A stretch of 17,964 bases of DNA, from NCBI GenBank assembly GCA_028865375.1, contig JAGWKJ010000009.1, positions 1 to 17,964 on the forward strand. Reading direction: 5' to 3'. A program made the position numbers and the translations under genes. The first letter of the stretch is position 1; every line of letters begins with the position of its first letter. The notes beneath the pieces were generated by a model. The model made no database searches. It saw only the letters and a list, made by a program, of their open reading frames with translations, and was not told where the DNA came from. Source of the DNA: Hyphomicrobiales bacterium (GTDB lineage: Bacteria > Pseudomonadota > Alphaproteobacteria > Rhizobiales > Beijerinckiaceae). Below, one piece after another: positions 7,209-13,007 of the stretch.

Positions 7209-7598
7209 ATGCCCCGCTTCCTCAATCCGCCGACGCTGCCCCGCCCGAGTTCCCGCCACGCGCATGGCGTCGTGCATGGCGTCGCCGCCAAGCGGCTCGT
7301 GATTTCGCCCCAGCCGGGCGTGCGCGCCGACGGCGCGATTCCCGACGGGCTGCGCGCGGGCGTCGAGGCGGCGTGCGATCGCGTGCTGGCGATCCTCGCC
7401 GCCGCCGGCATGGCGGCAGAGGACGTCTTGCGCCTCACCGTGGCGACGACCGAAGCCGACGGCGGCGCGGTGGCGCGCGAGGCCGCGACCGCCAAGTTCG
7501 GCGCCGCGACGCCGGCCTTTTCCTATTTGCAGGTCGCCGGGCTGGGCGAACCCGGCCTGCGCGTCACGGTCGACGCGGAGGCCGTGCGCGAAACCTGA
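7209..7598 (+). CDS. RidA (YjgF/YER057c/UK114) family protein lacking the canonical Arg
   Basis: 129 residues from ATG 7209 with GGAG at good spacing. The N-terminus FLNPPTLPRPSSRHAHGV and the core RLVISPQPGVRADG belong to a Rid subfamily close to, but distinct from, archetypal RidA. Canonical RidA hydrolyses reactive enamine/imine intermediates such as 2-aminoacrylate and uses an Arg in the P-x-R-S/T-x-x-E-V segment. Here that segment reads TPAFSYLQVAGL, so Phe replaces Arg. By family knowledge, imine deaminase activity is then unlikely, and the protein may bind another ligand or partner. It is followed after 23 bp by the LOG-family gene on the same strand, probably as an operon. Confidence 0.88.
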   Translation: MPRFLNPPTLPRPSSRHAHGVVHGVAAKRLVISPQPGVRADGAIPDGLRAGVEAACDRVLAILAAAGMAAEDVLRLTVATTEADGGAVAREAATAKFGAATPAFSYLQVAGLGEPGLRVTVDAEAVRET

Positions 7599-7621
7599 AC
7601 GTTCGAGGGAGCTCTTTGGGC

Positions 7622-8407
7622 ATGGACGATCCCGCAAAGCGCGCGGCGGCGCAGATCGCCTCGCCATCCTATCGCCTGCCCTCGCTCGACCAGGATTTCA
7701 TCCTCGGCGATTCGACGCGCGGCCTGCGTTTCATGCTCGAATACGAGAAGGCCGAGGAGGCGCTGCGCGCCGCCAATGTCGCCTCGACGCTGGTGGTGTT
7801 CGGCAGCGCGCGCGTGCGCGAGGACGGGCCGGGCAAGCAGGCCTTTTGGTGTCGCGAGGCACGCGCGTTCGGCGAGCTCGCCTCGCGCGAGGGCGGCGCG
7901 CTGCGGCCCGGCGCCGACGGTGCGCTGCATCACGTCGTCACCACCGGCGGCGGGCCCGGCATCATGGAGGCCGCCAACCGCGGCGCGTTCGACGCCGGCG
8001 CGCCCACCATCGGCCTCAACATCACGCTGCCGCGCGAGCAATTTCCCAACCCCTATTCGACGCCGGCCCTCACGTTCCGGTTCCATTATTTCGCGATGCG
8101 CAAGATGCACTTCGCGATGCGTGCCCGCGCTCTGGCGATCTTCCCCGGCGGGTTCGGCACGCTCGACGAAGCGTTCGAGTTGCTCACCCTGGTGCAGACC
8201 GGCAAGGCGCCGAAATTGCCGGTGGTGTTCTTCGACGAGGAATATTGGCGCGGCGTCGTGAACTTCGACCGGCTGGTCGAAGAAGGCACGGTGGGCGCGC
8301 GCGACCTCGACCTGTTCCGCTTCGCCAGCGACCACGAGACCGCATGGAAGCTCATGGTGGCGGGCATGGACGAGGACGCCACGCGCCACGTCCACCCCTC
8401 TCCCTGA
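7622..8407 (+). CDS. LOG-family protein (TIGR00730-like, Rossmann-fold nucleotide-binding)
   Basis: 261 residues from ATG 7622, preceded by GAGGGAG. The family motifs are present: VVFGSARV at about 58-65, TTGGGPGIMEAANRGA at about 109-124, and PGGFGTLDEAFELLTLVQTGK at about 177-197, the PGGxGTxxE phosphate-binding loop with its catalytic Glu. LOG proteins cleave the N-glycosidic bond of nucleoside monophosphates, releasing cytokinin-type bases in some organisms. Old annotations call them 'lysine decarboxylase'. This is the longer form, with an extra N-terminal 50 residues and an internal stretch (ASREGGALRPGADGALHHV), seen in many proteobacteria where the role is unsettled. It converges on ubiA with a 2-bp gap. 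Confidence 0.9.
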   Translation: MDDPAKRAAAQIASPSYRLPSLDQDFILGDSTRGLRFMLEYEKAEEALRAANVASTLVVFGSARVREDGPGKQAFWCREARAFGELASREGGALRPGADGALHHVVTTGGGPGIMEAANRGAFDAGAPTIGLNITLPREQFPNPYSTPALTFRFHYFAMRKMHFAMRARALAIFPGGFGTLDEAFELLTLVQTGKAPKLPVVFFDEEYWRGVVNFDRLVEEGTVGARDLDLFRFASDHETAWKLMVAGMDEDATRHVHPSP

Positions 8408-8409
8408 CC

Positions 8410-9360
8410 TCAGTAAAACCCGCGCGCCACCGCCAATGCGTCGGCCGCCAGGCCGAGGAAGAACAGCAGGCCCGCGTCGCGGTTGGAGCGGAACAGGCGC
8501 AGCGCGACCGCCGGCGTCGCGTCGTCGAGCCTGCGCACCTGCCAGACGAGATGGGCCGCGAAGGCGACCAGCCCGAGCTGCGCCAACGGCCCGACCCGCA
8601 CGAGCCATAGCGCGACCTCGGCGCAGGCCACCGTCAGCAGGTAGATCGCGCCGACCGCGAGCCGCACGTCGTCGCCGAACAGGCGCGCGGTCGAACGGAT
8701 GCCCATGATCGCGTCGTCGCGCAGGTCTTGCAGCGCGTAGATCGTGTCGTAGCCGATCGTCCACAGGATCGCGGCGAGGTAGAGCCAGAGCGCCGGCCAA
8801 TGCAGCGCGCCCAACGCCGCCGCCCATGACAGGAGCGCGCCCCACGCGAAGGCGAAGCCGAGCACGAGTTGCGGCCACGACGTGAAACGCTTGGCGAACG
8901 GATAGATCGCGACCACGCCGAGCGAGGCGACCCCGACCAGCACCGCGAAGCGGTTGAAGGTCAGCAGCACGGCGAACCCGACGAGCGCCTGGCACGCGCA
9001 CCACGCGAGCGCCGCACGCACGCCGATCCGGCCCGAAGGCAGCGGGCGGCCGCGGGTGCGCTCGACGCCGGCGTCGAGCTTGCGGTCGGCGACGTCGTTC
9101 CATGTCGAGCCGGCGCCGCGCATGGCGATAGCGCCGATCGCGTAGAGCGCGATCCGCGGCAGGCTCGGCGCGCGCAATGCGGCGTCCGAAGCCAGCGCTT
9201 CGCCCCACAGGCAGGGCGCAAGCAGGAGCTGCCAGCCGATCGGCCGGTCCCAGCGCGCGAGCTGCACGAAGGGCAACAGCGAGGGCGGCGTGAAGCGTCC
9301 GAGGAACCGTCGCGAATCCGGCAGCGCGTCGGGCGCCGGCGCCGGCGCCGGTCCGGTCAC
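8410..9360 (-). CDS. ubiA: 4-hydroxybenzoate polyprenyltransferase
   Basis: 316 residues from GTG 9360, whose GTGA overlaps the stop of the upstream gene by 4 bp. This start gives the normal UbiA length; the open frame continues upstream only as overlap with the other gene. The first prenyl-diphosphate/Mg site is STWNDVADRKLDAGVERTRG, followed by RPLPSG. The second is YDTIYALQDLRDDAIMGIRS, followed by TARLFG. Several hydrophobic helices surround them (GAIYLLTVACAEVALWLVRV and others). The enzyme attaches the polyprenyl tail to 4-hydroxybenzoate in the inner membrane, the committing step of ubiquinone synthesis. The N-terminus has a PAPAPAP stretch encoded by three tandem GGCGCC units (9332-9349). 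It is translationally coupled to the small exported protein gene. Confidence 0.95.
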   Translation of the reverse strand: MTGPAPAPAPDALPDSRRFLGRFTPPSLLPFVQLARWDRPIGWQLLLAPCLWGEALASDAALRAPSLPRIALYAIGAIAMRGAGSTWNDVADRKLDAGVERTRGRPLPSGRIGVRAALAWCACQALVGFAVLLTFNRFAVLVGVASLGVVAIYPFAKRFTSWPQLVLGFAFAWGALLSWAAALGALHWPALWLYLAAILWTIGYDTIYALQDLRDDAIMGIRSTARLFGDDVRLAVGAIYLLTVACAEVALWLVRVGPLAQLGLVAFAAHLVWQVRRLDDATPAVALRLFRSNRDAGLLFFLGLAADALAVARGFY

Positions 9361-9797
9361 AGCGGCCCGGCGGGCAACGCGGGCGCGCGCGGCGCGCCCA
9401 ATCCGCCGCCGCCCTGCGCCGCCCGCTTGCGCATCTGCGCCGCCTTGGCGGCGACCGAACACGCCTTGCCGGCGAATGACACGGTCTTGGCATGGCCGGT
9501 CGACAGGTTGCTGATCGCCTGGTCGGGCACGCCGCAGAAATCCTTGTTGTCGGTCATGTATTTGAGGAGCGTGATCTCGGCCGCGGACAGGTTGCGCAGG
9601 ATCCCGCAGGCGGCGACCGGATCGAGCTTGCCGTGGCCGCGCTTCGACAGCGCGTTGAGCTTGAGGATGTAGGTCTGGCGAACCGAGGCGAGGCGCTGGA
9701 AGTCCTGCTGGCAGGTCGCCGCCGTCGCCGACCCCGCCGCCGCGGCCACGACGAGGGCCGCCGCCACCGTCATCTTCGCCCAACGCGTCGCGTTCAT
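9357..9797 (-). CDS. Small exported protein of unknown function, four Cys, coupled to ubiA
   Basis: 146 residues from ATG 9797, preferred to the TTG at 9803 because AAGGG lies upstream at suitable spacing. A Sec signal peptide (RWAKMTVAAALVVAAAAGSATA) leads to a mature domain of about 120 residues. It has exactly four cysteines (TCQQDF, AACGIL, DFCGVP, KACSVA), which would suit two disulfides in the periplasm. The middle is predicted mostly helical (QTYILKLNALSKRG, SAAEITLLKYM), and the tail is Gly/Ala/Pro-rich and probably disordered. I do not recognise a named family. Its TGA lies within the GTGA start of ubiA, so both should be translated from one mRNA. It is divergent from rsmE. Confidence 0.78.
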   Translation of the reverse strand: MNATRWAKMTVAAALVVAAAAGSATAATCQQDFQRLASVRQTYILKLNALSKRGHGKLDPVAACGILRNLSAAEITLLKYMTDNKDFCGVPDQAISNLSTGHAKTVSFAGKACSVAAKAAQMRKRAAQGGGGLGAPRAPALPAGPL

Positions 9798-9859
9798 TTT
9801 CAAAGCCCTTTTCGCTCCCGGCCGGCGGGGCTTATGGCATAGAACCGGATCGTGGCGAA
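9798..9859. promoter_or_regulatory. Divergent region between the exported-protein/ubiA operon and rsmE
   Basis: These 62 bp must contain promoters for both directions. On the plus strand GCATAGAAC (9837-9845), about 15-20 nt before the rsmE ATG, is -10-like. On the minus strand the AAGGG ribosome-binding site of the exported-protein gene lies just before 9797. The inverted CCGGCCGG at 9820-9827 is a short palindrome of unknown role. Confidence 0.3.
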
Positions 9860-10651
9860 ATGGCGCGACCGTTCGAGGATTGGCGATTGCGGTTCGACGA
9901 TCAAGCTCCCGGCCCGCGCCTCTTCGTCGAGGCGCCGCTCGCGCCAGGCGCCTCGGTGGCGGCGGCGCCCGAACAGGCCCACTACCTGCGCGTCGTGTTG
10001 CGGTTGGCCGACGGCGCGGCGCTGGTCGCGTTCGACGGGCGGAGCGGAGAATAGGCCGCGCGGCTGGTCGCCGACGGAAAGCGCGGCGCGACCCTGGAGA
10101 TCGGGGAACGGTTGCGGCCGCAGCCGGCCGCCTTCGACCTCGCCTACCTGTTCGCGCCGCTGAAGCACGCGCGGCTCGACTACATGGCGCAGAAGGCGAC
10201 CGAAATGGGCGCGACGATGCTGGCGCCGGTCGTCACCCGGCGCACGCAGGCGACGCGGATCAACCTCGCGCGGCTGCGCGCCAACGCCATCGAGGCGGCC
10301 GAGCAATGCGGCGGCCTCGTGGTGCCCCGGATCGCGCCCGAGCGCGCGCTCGACGCGGCCATGGCCGAGCTGGAGGACGACCGTCTGCTGATCTTCTGCG
10401 ACGAGGACGCCGCCGGCGCGGCGCCGCTCGACGCCTTGCGGGAACGCGGCCCTTCGCGCGTCGCGGTGCTCGTGGGCCCGGAGGGCGGCTTCGATCCGGC
10501 CGAGCGGGCCGCCCTGCTTCGCCGACCCAACGCCGTGCGGCTGTCGCTGGGACCGCGCATCCTGCGCGCCGACACCGCCGCGGTCGCCGCGCTGGCGCTG
10601 GTGCAGGCGACGCTCGGCGACGCGCGGACGGCCATCGCCGCGCCACGATGA
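9860..10651 (+). pseudogene. rsmE: rsmE, 16S rRNA (uracil1498-N3)-methyltransferase, interrupted by an in-frame TAG
   Basis: From ATG 9860 the frame reads 64 codons of a PUA-like N-terminal domain (RLFVEAPL, HYLRVVLRLADGAALVAFDG) and meets TAG at 10052-10054. It then continues without shift to TGA 10649-10651 with the whole SPOUT methyltransferase domain: LFAPLKHARLDYMAQKATEM, VGPEGGFDPAE and LGPRILRADTA, the knotted SAM site. Total 263 codons, normal RsmE length. In homologues the sequence after 'DGRSGE' is typically Trp, so one G-to-A change (TGG to TAG) explains the break. The only in-frame restart ATG (10184) would give 155 residues missing the first SPOUT strand. Either a sequencing error, a recent nonsense mutation or suppression is possible. 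The enzyme normally methylates U1498 of 16S rRNA. Confidence 0.92.
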
Positions 10652-10668
10652 TGGGGTCTGTCGGGGCG

Positions 10669-10953
10669 ATGAAAGCGACCGCGCCGTTCCTCGCCCTCCT
10701 CGCCTTCGCCGCGGTCCCCGCCTCGGCGGGCGAACTCGCCGATCCTTGCGCCTCCTACGGCCCGGGCTTCGTGAAGATCGAAGGTTCGAACAGCTGCATC
10801 AAGGTCGCCGGCAAGATCGAGGCGGGCGTCGGCTCTGGCCTTCCCGGCGGGTTCGGTTCCGGGGTCGCCGCGTCCGTCGACGCGCGCACCCCGACGGCGG
10901 CCGGGCCGTTGCGCACCTACATCGAGTTGAAGGCCGGCGACATCCGCCCCTGA
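10669..10953 (+). CDS. Very small exported protein resembling the N-terminus of rhizobial porins
   Basis: 94 residues from ATG 10669 (MKATAPFLALLAFAAVPASA signal peptide). In-frame ATGs at 10648 and 10651 would add up to seven residues; the former overlaps the rsmE stop as ATGA. The mature 70-odd residues read DPCASYGPGFVKIEGSNSCI, then KVAGKIEAGVG and DARTPTAAGPLRTYIELKAG. This matches the start of alphaproteobacterial porins (a Cys pair around YG.GF..I.G...CIK, then the first strands) but stops after about three strands. It cannot form a barrel alone. It may be a porin remnant or a small protein family of its own. Its last 37 bp overlap the 3' end of the DUF2336 gene on the other strand. 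Confidence 0.6.
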   Translation: MKATAPFLALLAFAAVPASAGELADPCASYGPGFVKIEGSNSCIKVAGKIEAGVGSGLPGGFGSGVAASVDARTPTAAGPLRTYIELKAGDIRP

Positions 10954-11675
10954 ACGGCGCGCACGGCGACGCTGGCGGCCACGAAGCGCATCGCGCGCCG
11001 CGCCTCCTCGCGCGTGGTGACCTCGAACAGGGCGACGAGTTCCGATTGCTCGGGCGCCGGCGCGCCGGTGAGACGGGTGCGCAGCGCGAACAGGTCGCGC
11101 ACGGTCGACCAGGCGAAGCCGGCGGCGCGGCACAGCAACATGGCCGGCGTCGGATCCGGCGCGCAGAAGCCGGCCGCCGCGGCGCCCCGCGGCGCGTCGG
11201 CAGCGGTCGCGAGATGGACGATGGCCGCGTCGGCGTCGTCCGCCGCCAGCGCGTCCATGACCGCGTATTCGAGCGCGTCGCGATCGACCTCGCGGCCGCC
11301 GCCGACGAGGTCGTGGAGCGCGCACAGGGTCGCCGTCCGCTCGGCGTCGCGATCGTCGAGGTCCGGCCGGCGCGCCAAGGCGCGCGCGACCGCGGCGTCG
11401 ACCATCGCCGCTTGCGACAGCCCGGCGACGGCGCCGTTCGACAGCCTTGCGCCCGGATTGCCGGCCACCGCGAGGTCGACGGAGCGCTCGCCCAGCGCCA
11501 GCAACGCGTCCACGACGACCTCGGCGAGCGTGAAGCGCCGGGCCACCGCCAGCGCGGCGGCAAGGCCGAGCGTCCCGACGGCCGCCATCAGGTCGTCGGC
11601 GCGCAAGCGGGGTTCGTCGGAGAGCGCGGTCAACGCGGCCGCGCCGCCGGCCGATATCATCCGCAACGCGACCAT
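10917..11675 (-). CDS. DUF2336 domain-containing protein
   Basis: 252 residues from ATG 11675; ATG 11660 is an alternative and neither has a clear Shine-Dalgarno. The stop is TAG. The protein is alanine-rich and all-helical in appearance, with repeated A/L/V/R-rich helices: LRADDLMAAVGTLGLAAALA, VAGLSQAAMVDAAVARALA, then DDADAAIVHLATAADAP and FEVTTREEARRAMRFVAASV. The pattern matches the alphaproteobacterial DUF2336 family (HEAT-like helical repeats), whose biochemical role is not known to me. There is no signal peptide or membrane helix, so it is probably cytosolic. It lies downstream of the SCPU gene on the same strand with a 224-bp gap and overlaps the porin-like gene tail to tail by 37 bp. 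Confidence 0.72.
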   Translation of the reverse strand: MVALRMISAGGAAALTALSDEPRLRADDLMAAVGTLGLAAALAVARRFTLAEVVVDALLALGERSVDLAVAGNPGARLSNGAVAGLSQAAMVDAAVARALARRPDLDDRDAERTATLCALHDLVGGGREVDRDALEYAVMDALAADDADAAIVHLATAADAPRGAAAAGFCAPDPTPAMLLCRAAGFAWSTVRDLFALRTRLTGAPAPEQSELVALFEVTTREEARRAMRFVAASVAVRAVQGRMSPAFNSM

Positions 11676-11899
11676 TCGCGACGACGGGTTCGGGGCCCGC
11701 GAAGTGATTTGGCCTTGCGTCCCGCCGTCCGCCGCCGCGACGGACGCCGAGGCGGACGCGACGAAAAACGGTGCACAGAGGTCGCAAAGGCTCGACGAAG
11801 CGCGTTGCGGTTGGCATCGATTGCTTGACACTGTGCGAAACCTGCGGGAGCACCACCAACATGCTCGCATAGGTTGCGTTAACGTTCGATTGACGCGTC
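11676..11899. other. Non-coding stretch between SCPU gene and DUF2336 gene
   Basis: No gene is supported in these 224 bp. They should hold the end of the SCPU transcript and the DUF2336 promoter. Visible structures are the inverted repeat CGTCCG/CGGACG (11726-11731 and 11741-11746), the long-range pair GCACAG (about 11773-11778) with CTGTGC (about 11831-11836), and the palindrome ATGCTCGCAT-like element near 11861-11870. None has a T-run. A plus-strand TTGACA at about 11825 has no matching -10 box. Confidence 0.35.
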
Positions 11900-12925
11900 T
11901 CAAAACGTCACGGTCACCGTGACCGTATCGGAATACGCGCCGGACGCGGGCGTCGTCTGTGCCGGCACTTGGCCGTAGATCGCGTAATTTTGCACCAGCC
12001 CGGTGCCCGTGCCCGCGACCCAGTTCGCCGACGTATTTCCCCAGGGCGTCGCATGGGCGGCGTCCTGATACAGCCCATAGGTCACGCGCGCCGCGCCCTT
12101 GGCCAGTTGCCGCGCGGTCGGCGACGCGCCGGTTCCCGCCGTGACGCCGCCGTCGAGGCCGACCGAATAGGGCGTCGTGTTCGTGCATTGCACGCCCAAC
12201 GTCGTCGAAGCCGTCACCGCCGAGGTCAACACCGACACGGCGCCGAAATTCAGCGGCGACGGCGTGAGCAGGCAGTTCTTGATGACGTTGGCGGTCCAGG
12301 TCGCTCCGCTGGTGGCGATCTGGACGCCGTTCGTCAGCGGGCACGGCGTCGTGCCGAGATAGGCGTATTCGAGGCCGGGCGAGGCCGTGGTCCAAGTGTA
12401 GGTCCCGGGAGGAACCGTCTGCTGGTTCGCCGCGATCAGGCCGTAGATCGGCATCGCGGCCGATGCGCCCTTGCCGTTGGCGCCCAGCGTGACGTCGACC
12501 TGCACGCCGCCGGGACCGTAAGGATAGAAATACGTGCCCCAAGCGCCCCAGATCGTCGAATGGGCCGCGTTCGTGTAAAAATCGTGTACGAGGCCCGCGT
12601 TAGCGCCAGCGAGCGAACGCTGGGTCAGGCTGGCTTGATAATTGTTGCCGACGCCGAGCTCGACGCACGCCCGCACCACGCGGTTGGCCGCGCCCGTGCA
12701 ATTGACGACCACCGGCGCGGACGACACCGCCGAAATCGCTGCGCCCGACAACACGTCGACGCCGCCGACCACGCCGGAGGAAACGTAGGTTCCCGACCCG
12801 CCGGTGACCGTGCAGGTCTGCGCGGACGCCGGCGAGACGCCCGCGACGGTGCAAGCGACCAATAGCGCGGCCAAGGCCCCGCAAAGGCCCGCGAAGGTGA
12901 TCCTCCCGGTTCCCGCTTTGGTCAA
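11900..12925 (-). CDS. Two-domain spore coat U (SCPU) protein, Csu pilus tip-like, exported
   Basis: 341 residues from TTG 12925; another in-frame TTG at 12988 would give 362. No ATG or GTG is in frame before the signal peptide (FAGLCGALAALLVACTVAG, cleavage near ASA-Q). Two successive SCPU domains follow. The first (about residues 36-210) has CTVTGGSG, VNCTGA and a degenerate GLIAANQQTVPPGTY end. The second (about 220-341) is canonical: LNFGAVSV, LGVQCTNTTPYSVGLDGG, RVTYGLYQDAAHATPWG, YGQVPA, YSDTVTVTVTF. This two-domain build is that of the Csu-type chaperone-usher tip subunit (CsuE). No chaperone, usher or major pilin is in the window. It follows the RND pump gene after 82 bp but probably has its own promoter. 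Confidence 0.8.
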   Translation of the reverse strand: MTKAGTGRITFAGLCGALAALLVACTVAGVSPASAQTCTVTGGSGTYVSSGVVGGVDVLSGAAISAVSSAPVVVNCTGAANRVVRACVELGVGNNYQASLTQRSLAGANAGLVHDFYTNAAHSTIWGAWGTYFYPYGPGGVQVDVTLGANGKGASAAMPIYGLIAANQQTVPPGTYTWTTASPGLEYAYLGTTPCPLTNGVQIATSGATWTANVIKNCLLTPSPLNFGAVSVLTSAVTASTTLGVQCTNTTPYSVGLDGGVTAGTGASPTARQLAKGAARVTYGLYQDAAHATPWGNTSANWVAGTGTGLVQNYAIYGQVPAQTTPASGAYSDTVTVTVTF

Positions 12926-12960
12926 CTTTCCGCCGATCCGGCCTGATTCGCAATGTCCAT
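12922..12960 (-). other. Possible 12-codon leader ORF overlapping the SCPU start
   Basis: ATG at 12960 opens a short frame (MDIANQAGSAES) that ends at TGA 12922-12924 and overlaps the TTG start at 12925 as TTGA. Such an overlap could couple initiation at the weak TTG to translation of the leader. It may equally be chance: no ribosome-binding site is visible before the ATG. Confidence 0.2.
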
Positions 12961-12979
12961 ACGCTAGATGGAAATTTCC
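12961..12979 (-). promoter_or_regulatory. Putative SCPU promoter/operator: CTAG element and 10-bp palindrome
   Basis: GGAAATTTCC at 12970-12979 is a perfect AT-centred palindrome in very GC-rich surroundings. CTAG at 12964-12967 lies 3 bp away on the side towards the gene. Both are 36-55 bp upstream of TTG 12925, between the pump operon's end (13008) and the SCPU gene. This favours an independent promoter for the SCPU gene, possibly with a regulator-binding site. Confidence 0.35.
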
Positions 12980-13007
12980 TGCGTGCAAATTCGCCTTGCG
13001 ACGGCGA

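Noticed and set aside
9332..9349. Three tandem GGCGCC units as a regulatory repeat or phase-variable tract
   Set aside because: They lie inside the ubiA coding start and encode Ala-Pro repeats; six-base units would not shift the frame, and the copy number is low.
10052..10054. TAG in rsmE as evidence for amber recoding (for example pyrrolysine)
   Set aside because: TAG ends galU (4718-4720) and the DUF2336 gene normally, and no pyl genes or recoding element are seen; a point mutation or sequence error is simpler.
10917..12542. A 541-residue version of the DUF2336 protein that begins upstream of the SCPU gene's 3' end
   Set aside because: The extra N-terminus overlaps the well-supported SCPU coding region and looks like an out-of-frame translation of it; the DUF2336-like part begins near 11675.
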